From contig CM034306.1 of the NCBI GenBank assembly GCA_019925795.1, forward strand, positions 48,974,758 through 49,038,757: a DNA stretch of 64,000 nt, given 5' to 3'. This DNA is from Dendrobium chrysotoxum. Lineage: Eukaryota > Streptophyta > Magnoliopsida > Asparagales > Orchidaceae. The notes under the pieces were generated by a model, which had not been told where the DNA came from, did no database searches, and saw nothing but the letters and a program-made list of their open reading frames with translations. Of this stretch, positions 1 through 9,157 are shown one piece after another (position 1 is the stretch's first letter; the number at the start of each line of letters is the position of its first letter). The position numbers were made by a program, and so were the translations under genes.

Positions 1-649
1 CTGTAGCGTTTCAGACCACGACTTCAACTAGGGAAAATTACGTGGACAGTCTACAAGCTCAGAAAATCTAAAGTCGCTCAAATCCAACGGTTAGATCAAG
101 GTAAAATTCTAAACCTAGCTTAGGACACTTAGGATTAATTAGCATTTCATTAAATGCGTATTTAACCAAACTAAGATGTCTCCACAATTTCTGTTCATAT
201 GTTTGTTTTGGATTTAAAATTTCATTGCATTTTATTGAATATCGACGGAGAACCGAGCGATTATCTCTTCTAGGGTATATTCCGTCAACCGCTTGATCCA
301 TGCGTGATTTGGACCGTTGATTTCAAGATCAACGGTCCGATTTACGCCGGTCTGCAGTTTAGATAACCTGCGGATCAAGCTCCATGGTTAATCCCCTGGT
401 TCGGCTCGATCTGAGCCATCCATTTTAAACCGCGGGATTAATTATTGCGAGATCTTTGATTCGGCATCATCCTGATCATCCATTCATTACCGCGCCCGAT
501 CGGATGGCGGAGGGCGTTTGCTGACTGTATTAAGTGAATAGCGCGTGGACCCTACCACCCAGTCAATTAGCGGGCAATGATTGCAGCCGCCGTGCTTTTC
601 CGAGCTCGCCAATGGGAAAGGGCCACGTGGCATTCCAGCCGCCAGACAT

Positions 650-1420
650 CAATTAAAATGATTTAAAATTCGTTTTAAATCATTTTTAATTAAAATCTAT
701 ATATATTTAAAATATTATTTTAAATATTTTAATTAAATTCAGTAAATTATTTTTCTATTTATTTATTACTTTAATTGCAATTCTATAAAAAAAAATAATA
801 ATATTTAATATATTTAACTTAAATCTAAATTATTTAAATATTTTCTAATTGGAATCAAATGAAAATAATTTTGAAAATTTAAATGAAATTATATATTTTT
901 TTTAATAATTTAAAATTTCATAAATGACTAAAACTTAATTTAATTTACTTTAAAAAATATTTTAATTATCAATTAATTTTAAAGTAATTTAATTCCTTTT
1001 AAGCTTTAAAAATTCAAATTAAGTTCAAATTAAATTCAAAATGAATTCAAATTTTTATTTTTTTTTTTTTATTTTTTTTAAATAATATATTAAAATTTCT
1101 AAAATTACAAACGTTTTAATTAAAAGTTATTTTTTAAAATTTAAAACTCAATTTACTTTAAATAATTTGAGTTATTTGATTATTTTAATATTTAATTAAT
1201 ATTTAGTTAAATATTAAATTAATTATTTTCAAAATTGAGTATTTATTTTCAAATTATAAAAAAAAAATCAGAGGATCTCTCATTTGAATATTAAATTTAT
1301 TTTAACAATATTTTGAGTATTTTAAATTTTAATTTTATGTTTATCTACATATATGTTTACATAGATATTTTTTTTTTAAAAAAATATATATATATATTTA
1401 AATTTTAAACATTTGAGAGA
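650..1420. other. AT-rich low-complexity stretch inside repeat copy 1
   Basis: Almost pure A/T, with runs of T and ATAT, separates a GC-richer segment (300-640) from the better conserved right half. The corresponding part of copy 2 (about 59570-59780) is much shorter, so this block expanded or was lost. No gene seen. Confidence 0.7.
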
Positions 1421-3480
1421 TCCATTGGAACTTTAAACCTAGTTTAAGCATGTTTGAATAGAATTAATGTGGAGTGACGAATAATCAATGGATAATTAAT
1501 GTGTTAATTATTTATTGATTATCTTTTGATTAATCAAGTCATTTTGGTCTTTGCATGTTTAGGACATACACACACCACTTAGTTTAAGGCTCTCTTAGAC
1601 TTAGGATTGATTGTGTTTATATGTGTGCATATCATTCATGTTATGTTAAGGGTTAGTGACTTTGATTTGAATCTAATCAACCTAGTGACACTTAGGAACA
1701 ATAATTAAGGACTTTTAGTCTAGAAAACTTAGAAAATTTTAATAATTAGGATTCACTTCCTATTGACTTGAAACTCAAACCATTTAAACTTAGTGACACT
1801 CTCAGCCTTAAGGAAAAGTTTCACTGAATTTTGAAATCATTAAACCCATTAATTAACCTAATTAAGTTTAAACCTTAATTAAGCCTTTAAACCTTCCAGA
1901 AATTATAATAAATCAAGATTAAATCCAAAAATTACATATAATACCTTAAACTGACCAGAATTAAACCCTTAATCAATGAAAAATAAAAGACCCTTGACTG
2001 GACTTCAAAATTAAGTTTAATTTAAGTTTAATTGAAATTCAATATTTAATTAATTTAATTAATTAAAAATAATTAAAAATTCTAGAAAATTTCCAAACAC
2101 TTAGAGATCACTCCTTAGGTCATTCCTGACCTTTGGAGTTGATTTCAAGGAGTTTGGAGGTCATTTGGATTCAAATCATAAAAACGGTCTCTAATTAAAT
2201 AATTAAATAATTCATTAAATAGTCAAAACTTCAAAAATTCATAACTAATTCAAATAAACCCCAAATTGAGCAAACTCAAAGGCATACAACTCATCTTAAG
2301 CTCTAATATTTATTAAAAATATTAAGTTTCCAGAAATCAAGCAAATTTGAAAAAATCAACTTTTGGTCAAACTTAGTTCAAAATCAAGTCAAAACTTCAA
2401 ACCTTCATAATAAAATGTAGAAAAATCCAATTTCAGCATACTTACTGTCTAACTGATCGTATTAAGGTCTAGTATTTTAATAAAATATTAACTTTCCAGA
2501 AAATATTTTAAATCAAAAAGTCAACTTTTGACCCTTGAATTAAATCATTAAAATAATCCAGAAAATTTCAAAATTCAATAAATCATTAAAAACTCCAGAA
2601 AATTTTAAATCAACATTAAAACCAACAACCAACCAATTCTAATTAAAAATTAATCAACCTTTAAACCTTAATCAAACTCAAATCACTTAATCATATCGGG
2701 TACCACTGGGTAACCCAAGCCTACGAGGCTATTAAATTAGCCCCAAGGAAGGTGAAATAAACTTCACGGCCTCGGTGTGAAACAAAGGTGGTATCCAATA
2801 AACAATTAAAATCAAGTTTAAGATCAATTTCAAGTCATTAATATTTAAATTCAAATTAAATCTTCCCTTAAACCTCCAACCAACTAGAACTTTAAGCAAC
2901 TTCAATCAATTGCCTATTTAGGACATATCAAAGCCACACAGCCTACCTCACACACTTTAGATGGTTTGCTAGGACAACCAACTCTAGTCTTAGGCTAGGC
3001 CGGTGTTTACTTTTCTGCTGTGTGCTGGGTTTTCGAGTTTTTACTGCATGCTGTTTGCTAATAGTAGAAATGATGTGTTTGTTTATTTATTTACTGCACT
3101 CTGTGATGTTGATTGATTGTACGTTAGATTTACCCCTAGGCTAGAGACGATTTGTACTAATTCAATCTTATGCAGGTGGCCATGCTCATACAGGGCATAA
3201 ATTAAAGGGGGCAAAATTATAATTATTAAATTGCACAGGTGCTCCAGAAAATTGCTTAAGTCCCCCTTTAAATCAAAAAGAGCATGGCCAAGCGTGGCTG
3301 TGATTGAGTATTTTAATTTCAAATATATAACTGCTTGGGATGTCAAATATAAACTGCTGATTATTAGGATAACCCTGCAGGTTGTTGAGTCTAGATTTTT
3401 AATTTCAATTGATGTAATTTGAGATGTAAATTGAGTTGTAAATTTAAAGTGATTTGAGATTGAGATGCTTAAAAATTCAA

Positions 3481-3617
3481 TTTGGAATCCAAAGAGGAAG
3501 GAACATCCCTTAGGGGAGAGTTCCTATCCATTTGGAGATCCAAATTAGAAAAAATTTTAAATATCCAAAGAGAAAAGATAACACCCCTATTCAGGGGAAG
3601 TTTCTTTTCATTTGGAT
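3481..3617 (+). other. Tandem pair of similar stem-loops
   Basis: Two consecutive inverted repeats start with related sequence. Stem-loop 1 is 3481-3544: TTTGGAATCCAAAGAGGAAG folds back on the segment ending GGAGATCCAAA. Stem-loop 2 is 3563-3617: ATCCAAAGAGAAAAGA pairs with TCTTTTCATTTGGAT, and an inner CCCC/GGGG stem caps it. Both are kept at 62155-62218 and 62237-62291 in copy 2. Function unknown; a structured RNA element of the retroelement transcript is one possibility. Confidence 0.65.
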
Positions 3618-4867
3618 ATCCAGACCCGACGATCCAAGGAGTTCTAAGGAGACGAAGAAGTGAAGAACGAGAAGAATCTCAAATCTCAAAGTCACTTGAG
3701 TCTTAGGAGTAGAATCCGGGTTGTAGTCAGTGGTACCCGGCCACTTTACTTTACTGCAGACCCTGGGTTGTATTATTAAGGGCACTTGCCTATGGACTTT
3801 CAGTTTGAGCATTTATTTAATTAATTTAATTAAATGTTGATTTGATTACTTGATGTTGATTGCGATTAAGGACCCACATGTTTTTAGTAGTTTATTTGGC
3901 GCTATTGCATGTCGATTTTGATTTAGCCTGGAACCCGATCAGAGGCTCGTGAGGGTACGGTCATTAACTTTTTCTATTTAAACAAAATTAAAAATTTTAA
4001 GCTCAGATAGAAACTCTAACGTTCTTAAGAAGTAAGCCCGGACTCGCCGGGAGTTTTTCATGCATACATATTGACTTTTCTCATCCGTGTTAGGCACCTC
4101 CCCGCCTGCGGGTTCTGACAGACCGCCTGACCTATTAGGGTGCAGTTCTGTCCAAGGGGATGTTGTGCAATCTCTAGGATAAAATCTATTTTTAAGCCTG
4201 ATTTTAAAACTGCTACATTTTGATTTAAGCATTTCATCGAGTCAACTAGCATGCATTGCATTAGTAACAAATAAAGAAAAATTGAGTCTAAATCTTTAAT
4301 TGCATTTCTAGCTTAAGCATTTAACCCAATATATGTTAAGGGGTCAATTAGGGTCTGCTCTAGATGTCGACCCCAATTCTTTGAACCAATCTTAATCAAT
4401 ATCCCTAATCACTCTTTCATAAAGACTTTGACTCATGGTTTTTAAAAGCGTTTAGGTGGTTTAGCTGGCTCCCCAATCCAGGCCGGGGTAAGTCCAGGAT
4501 TGTATTGCATTAGCTAGGTTCTGGGTCACTGATTCTCAGTACCCATTTTAGACTTAGGTTCTGAGGCAAATGTTCAATCTTAAGACCTCAATCTTCCGGG
4601 AATCTAATTCCCACATTCTAATAAAATTGACCATCCAAATTAAAAATATCTTTCAATCCAATTCAAGCCCAACACTTAGGATAGGTTGGGGTGTTTCTGA
4701 AGCAATTCAGAATCTCAAAACACCTCCTACTCTTCTTCCTTTGACTCCAAAAATAAGTGCTCAACCTTGAACTATTCTCACTTGAAATCCCAGTCCTTAA
4801 CCTCCTTTGACATCAATCTTTGAAAATCTTAAATGAAATTCGTATCGCTATTTTAATCGAGAGTATT

Positions 4868-4925
4868 CGTAGGAAATTTCCTGGTTTCCTACGATGTAAT
4901 TAACTACGAGGGCTTGCGCTCGTAG
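4868..4925 (+). other. Adjacent hairpins with shared CGTAGGA/CTACGAG arms
   Basis: Hairpin 1 is 4868-4893 (CGTAGGAAA with TTTCCTACG). Hairpin 2 is 4904-4925 (CTACGAG with CTCGTAG). The arms are similar enough that the last arm (CTCGTAGGAG) could also pair with the TCCTACGA of the first hairpin, giving alternative folds. The second hairpin is identical in copy 2 (63574-63595). Confidence 0.6.
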
Positions 4926-5033
4926 GAGATTTAGAAACCCAGACCAGATTTCAAAATCAAACTTTTTCAAAACCTTTAATTAATTATCTTTGGGAAATTC
5001 AAAAGACAATGATCATTATCCTCATTTTCAAAT

Positions 5034-5093
5034 GATCGATAATAGACGATATCCTCTTTCCTTGGAAAGATATATCGTTCTATTATCGTGATC
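5034..5093 (+). other. Inverted repeat, about 28-bp arms
   Basis: GATCGATAATAGACGATATC, continuing to the CTTTCC ending at about 5060, is the near reverse complement of 5064-5093 (GGAAAGATATATCG... ending GTGATC), with almost no loop. The equivalent part of copy 2 (about 63700-63775) is eroded. Confidence 0.55.
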
Positions 5094-5378
5094 TTGATTA
5101 TGAAATTAATGATCTCTTTAATAGATTATTATAGTTAAACATTGGATTTAACATCATTTTGATCTTTTGAGATCATTTGTTGTTTCTCCTCGAGTTTGAC
5201 TACGATAATCAGATAAATTCAAAGATTTGTAATCTGAACCTATTAGGGAACGATATGTTCACCTTTCGAGATGATATATCATTCATAATAAGTGTTCGAT
5301 TATAAAATTTAAATTCCATAAATTAAACATTTCCCAAAGAAAATTAAATACTTTTCAAAACTATATTTTTTTCAATCA

Positions 5379-6137
5379 AACAGGAGCGTAGGTAATCTGT
5401 TAAGGTCTCTGGTTGGTGAGCACGTTAAGGATTGGGATTCTATCTTACCCACTGCTGAGTTTGCTTATAACAATTCTATTAACCGAACCATTGACCTAAG
5501 TCCTTCTGAGATTGTGTACAGGTACAAACATAGGCAACCTTTAGATCTCATTCCTATGTGTTTTAGGTATAGGATTTCTGAGTCTGCATCATCATTTGCA
5601 TCACATTTGCATGAACTTCATAAGGAAATTGCACGACAAATTGAAAAGAACAATACTGATTATAAATTACGTGCTGATTTGAAACGAAAATTTAAAACTT
5701 TTGAGGTTGATGATTCCGTGATGGTGCGGATTAGTCCGGAACGGTTCCCACAAGGAACGGTTAAGAAACTGCATGCCAAAAGTGCTGGTCCATTCAAAAT
5801 ACTTAAGAAAATCAATGATAATGCTTATGTAGTAGATCTCCCTACGGAGTTCAACATCAATCCCTCTTTTAACATAGAAGATCTAGTGGCATATGAAGGT
5901 CCGGATTTTAATCCGCCAAACCCACTTACACAACAGCCTTGTGTGACCCCACCTTGTGAGATCCCTAACCTACCCCCACTCCCAGATATTCCTAAATCAC
6001 CCATAGCAGATAAAGTGGACACGATCTTGAGCGATGAAATCATCTCTACAAAGGAAGGGGGACGACGAAGATATTTGATCAGGTGGAAAGGTAAACCCGA
6101 GTCGGAGGATACTTGGTTGGATCGTGATGAGTTATAG
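5379..6137 (+). pseudogene. Ty3/gypsy chromovirus integrase C-terminus with chromodomain (5'-truncated pol)
   Basis: The frame reads NRSVGNLLRSLVGEHVKDWD, the segment just after the catalytic glutamate of chromoviral integrases. It then passes through the AEFAYN and SPSEIVY motifs, the integrase C-terminal domain (VMVRISPERFPQGT, KLHAKSAGPFKIL) and a proline-rich linker. It ends in a chromodomain (RRRYLIRWKGKPESEDTWLD, about 6063-6122) before the stop. The open frame runs uninterrupted from the truncated end. Everything upstream (gag, protease, RT, RNase H, integrase core) is missing because the long repeat abuts at about 5376-5381. In an intact element this domain directs insertion into heterochromatin. 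The initiating ATG at 5514 is not a real start. Confidence 0.9.
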
Positions 6138-7028
6138 CAGCTGGATCCGAATGCATTAGAGTTCTACGACAGCACCAGAGATACTCGACGAAGTCGAGTT
6201 TTCTTCCACCCCGGGAGAATGATGAGGACATCCACACTTGGAAAGTCTACCGGAGACGTGGTCGTCGATCTACGGCCACGATCGAGTCTTTATATTTTTG
6301 AGTTTAATTATGTTATTGTTTTCTTTTATTTCGTTACCGTTGTACCCTTACTTGAGGGTGGTTTGCTTGTAAGCCCAAGAGGGCATGTTTGTCTTTTCGT
6401 TGGTCTTTTGTTTGAGACTATTTAAAAGCCACCATGGTATTGTTTTGGGTAATGAATGTTTAATCAAAAAAATTACTTCAGATTTCTTTGAGTTCATGGT
6501 TTGTGAGCTTGAGAGGAAGAAAGAGGCCTAGGAGAGGCTCCATTGGAGTACCCAACAGCCACCTTGGTGAGCTCTTGGTCTTTACCCTTATTTCCCTTCA
6601 TTTTCTCCTTCCCCACCTCCTCACCACCACCCTTACGGCAGCCCCCACCACCCACGGCCTAGCTCCTCCTCCCCACCCTCACGGCCAAGCCCCTCCTCCT
6701 CACCACCGCCGGCCACCCAAGCCCCCACCCTACCCCCAAGCCACCGGCCCCTCACCCCTCCCTCTCTATTTGGGTTTCCTAATTTACATTGTCGTATTTT
6801 TGGAAAGTCAAATAAATTTGAAATCAATGTGAATTCAAATTGGATACTTTCCAAAATTACTAATTCTATTTTTTGAAAGTTGCCTAATGTAATTCTAATT
6901 GAATTTAAAATCAAATTGGATTAATTAGAGCCTTCCTAATTTATTTATTCTAAATTAGGCAACCTCTAATTAAATCCCAAACCCCTCTCTCCCCCTTCTA
7001 AAGCCGTCGGCCCTTACCCATAGCCCGC

Positions 7029-7031
<3 letters not shown>

Positions 7032-7071
<40 letters not shown>
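7032..7071. repeat. (CT)20 microsatellite
   Basis: Uninterrupted CT dinucleotides of about 40 bp, in a pyrimidine-rich leader-like region. Confidence 0.95.
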
Positions 7072-7072
<1 letters not shown>

Positions 7073-7333
7073 ATCTTCCCCCTCCCATTAATTTTAATTT
7101 CCTATCCTAGTTCCCTCCCAATTTCAAAATCTGAGAATAATTTCAGATTTTGGAAACTCTAACCCTCTCCTAAACCCTAACCCTAATTCCCCAACCCACC
7201 CCCTCTTGGCCGGCCACCCTCTCCTCCCACTTTTCCTTGGATTTCTAGGGAAAACTCTTCCTCCCTCGCAACAATATTTCAAGGACAGCAAGGGCCAGTC
7301 GTCTTCAACAATCCTCCGGCCCAATCGCTACGA

Positions 7334-7660
7334 ATGGAAGCCCGCCCTTGGGATTCGGGCTTGGTGCTTGATGCTCAAGACAACATTGACATACTCCGCT
7401 CCCCCTTCTTCGACGTAGGATTTGACTACGAAACCACCGTCGAAGAATACTTCGGGCAGATCCACATCCCCTTGATTGATACAATCGACGACCAAAGATT
7501 CAAAGAAAGGTGGACTATCGTCGGTCGCTTCACACCCGCCATCCTTCCGACTATTTCATCGTCTCCCTTCAAAGACTGCATCCATCGTCTTCTACAAATC
7601 ATCACCGGCACCATTAGCAAACCAAAGGACTTCCTCCGGCGACGGTTCCCCACCACATAA
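7334..7660 (+). CDS. Unrecognised 108-codon open frame
   Basis: The frame is open from the ATG to TAA and reads as an acidic, globular-looking peptide (for example FDYETTVEEYFGQIHIPLID) with a basic tail (LRRRFPTT). GC content is higher than the surroundings. I recognise no domain. It lies in LTR-like DNA downstream of the chromovirus remnant, so it may be chance, part of the LTR leader, or a captured exon fragment. Translation is unproven. Confidence 0.2.
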   Translation: MEARPWDSGLVLDAQDNIDILRSPFFDVGFDYETTVEEYFGQIHIPLIDTIDDQRFKERWTIVGRFTPAILPTISSSPFKDCIHRLLQIITGTISKPKDFLRRRFPTT

Positions 7661-7760
7661 GGGTTGACTTTTCTTCCCTTTTTCAATTACTTCGTTGTTC
7701 TCTAACCTTGTCGGTGGTGACAGAAACGCAAGGGATCGCTCCGCTTAATCTTGCTAAAGC

Positions 7761-8298
7761 TTAGTAAACGTAGGGTTTTATTGAGTGCACTTTCTTTGCT
7801 ATTAATCTCGTTGTTAATTAAGTGATTATGAATGAACATTTACCATGTTAGCTTTAATTTGATTTTATAAGCTTTTTGTTTGATTCAAGCTCTTTTAATG
7901 TGGTTTGGCCTAAACGCAAGCACCCCTCATTTGTTTTGTTTATCGTTCTAGTTTACTAGTAATATAATCAAGTAATTGCTCCTAAAATAATTCGTGCAAC
8001 TCCTAACTTTTGTTCAAAACATGTTAGTCCTGCATCAATCTACCTTTGCCAAATTTTGTCATGGTGGCAGGATTTTCAAGCCTTCATGCAAATATAATGA
8101 TAATATTATTAAAGCTCACAAAATGATTTTTTCAATCTTTCATGCAAATATAATAGTAATATTAAAGCTTACATAATTGATTTAATTAATTTATGATACT
8201 CTCCTAATAATTATAATTAATTATAAAAAACTCCATGACAATTTTCACAATCTTCAAACTCTCAAAATAGTTTTCATGTTTTTGTTAGACATCATTAT
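7761..8298. other. AT-rich spacer between integrase remnants, no gene seen
   Basis: No coding sequence recognised. Contains a short direct repeat at 8073-8180, annotated separately. Confidence 0.6.
8073..8180 (+). repeat. Two tandem units of about 53 bp
   Basis: TTTTCAAGCCTTCATGCAAA at 8073 is repeated as TTTTTCAATCTTTCATGCAA from about 8127. Each is followed by TATAATRRTAATATT and AAAGCTYACA. Identity is imperfect. Confidence 0.7.
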
Positions 8299-8690
8299 GC
8301 ATCTAGGTGGGATTTGGTATCGTCTATAATTGAGTTTGCATACACTTTATTTGTCAATAGATCTGCAGGCATGTATCCATTTGAGATTGTTACAAGGTAT
8401 CAATATAGAAGGCCTAGAGGGCTTGTTGACCGCTTTATAAAATCTCATCCAACCGCCTTTACACAATCATTTGCACAAAATATGCATGATTTGCATTAGG
8501 CTGTTTGTAGAAAATTGTCTAAAAATTATGATAATTACATGTTGCCTCCTGATGTGAACAGAAAGCACATGGAATTTGAATATGGTAATATAATCAAGGT
8601 GTGTCTAAGTCCAGAAATACCTCTATCATGAATCTTTACGAAATTGAATGCAAGGAAACTTAAGACCATTTAAAATTTTTTAATGCTTTG
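8299..8690 (+). pseudogene. Second, decayed chromovirus integrase tail
   Basis: Translation gives RWDLVSSIIEFAYTLFVNRS and MYPFEIVTRYQYRRPRGLVD, matching the WD...EFAYN...SPFEIVYG region of chromoviral integrases. After a stop at about 8498 the frame continues through LPPDVNRKHMEFEYGNIIKV and KLNARKLK, matching the C-terminal domain. At least two stops and no chromodomain recognised. It is older and more diverged than the fragment at 5379-6137, so it is a separate insertion. Confidence 0.75.
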
Positions 8691-9015
8691 GAACTAATGC
8701 CTATAAATTAAAAATTCTAGTATATTATAGTACAAATCAATTTCCAATATGCCTAATTTGATCTTTTTTCATGAGTATACTAGCAATTCTCTTTGATTTT
8801 TCTCTTTTTCCAACTCTTCCTTGTGAGTAAACATCTAATTCTCTACCAAAAACTTTTTTATGACTTGTTCATGAGGCTAATTTAGATAATGTGATCATAT
8901 CACCACTAACGGTGGATTTTAATCTTAGCTAGTGCACTAGCGTGGCATATTTATTTATGGTGACTTATGACTTTCTTTGCAAGGAGCGCAAAATTTGTCC
9001 AATATTGCTTTATGA
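8691..9015. other. Unassigned sequence
   Basis: No coding motif or repeat recognised between the integrase remnant and the LINE target site. Confidence 0.5.
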
Positions 9016-9030
9016 ATATCAACAGTTATA
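9016..9030. repeat. Target site duplication of the L1 LINE, left copy
   Basis: ATATCAACAGTTATA matches ATATAAACAGTTATA at 15333-15347 with one difference (10 bp perfect: AACAGTTATA). This is the expected product of target-primed reverse transcription. Confidence 0.85.
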
Positions 9031-9157
9031 TAATCATTTCTACAGGGGTTCTAATAAAAAAGATTGCAAGAAAGGAAGAGAGAGAGAGTCTGGTATTCTA
9101 GAGAGAGAAAGCTGCGATTTTCAAATTTCTGTTTTGCGGGTTTTTAGGGGTTGTCCA

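Larger units (their letters stand above)
1..5375 (+). repeat. Long LTR-like non-coding repeat, copy 1 (left end outside window)
   Basis: This stretch recurs in the same orientation at 58920-64000. The match is recognisable from about position 25 and is strongest in 1670-5340, where blocks such as 2694-2800, 3481-3617 and 4868-4925 are almost identical to the second copy. No long reading frame is present. It holds an AT-rich low-complexity stretch, several stem-loops and short GC-rich conserved blocks. Size, absence of coding and the following retroelement fragment suggest a long LTR or LTR-like piece of a large gypsy element. No primer-binding site follows its right end, where the sequence changes abruptly into mid-integrase at about 5376-5381. 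An alternative is a long solo LTR or unclassified repeat inserted into a chromovirus. Being a repeat is directly seen; being an LTR is inference. Confidence 0.75.
6138..7760 (+). repeat. Chromovirus 3' UTR and LTR-like sequence (borders uncertain)
   Basis: After the chromodomain stop comes CACCCCGGGAGAATGATGAG, resembling the polypurine-tract/LTR border of chromoviruses, then a block ending in a TATTTAAAAG box at about 6419 and an AG-rich leader-like segment. Continuing DNA holds a proline/CT-rich stretch (6600-6760), a CT microsatellite and a telo-box (AAACCCTAACCCTAA, about 7173). A second LTR for comparison is not in the window, so the right border is a guess. Confidence 0.45.

Noticed and set aside
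2694..2800. Hammerhead ribozyme or retrozyme in the long repeat
   Set aside because: Strong short hairpins exist, but I found no CTGATGA core paired with a suitable GAAA near it in either copy.
3083..3422. Short frames on both strands also present near 61826-62087
   Set aside because: Overlapping frames on opposite strands in a non-coding repeat. They recur because the DNA repeats, not because a protein is conserved.
6488..6832. Proline-rich 114-codon frame
   Set aside because: Encoded by CCACC/CTCC low-complexity sequence in an LTR-like region; composition explains it.
7166..7190. Telomere-like AAACCCTAACCCTAA
   Set aside because: Only two units; more likely a telo-box or chance than an interstitial telomere.
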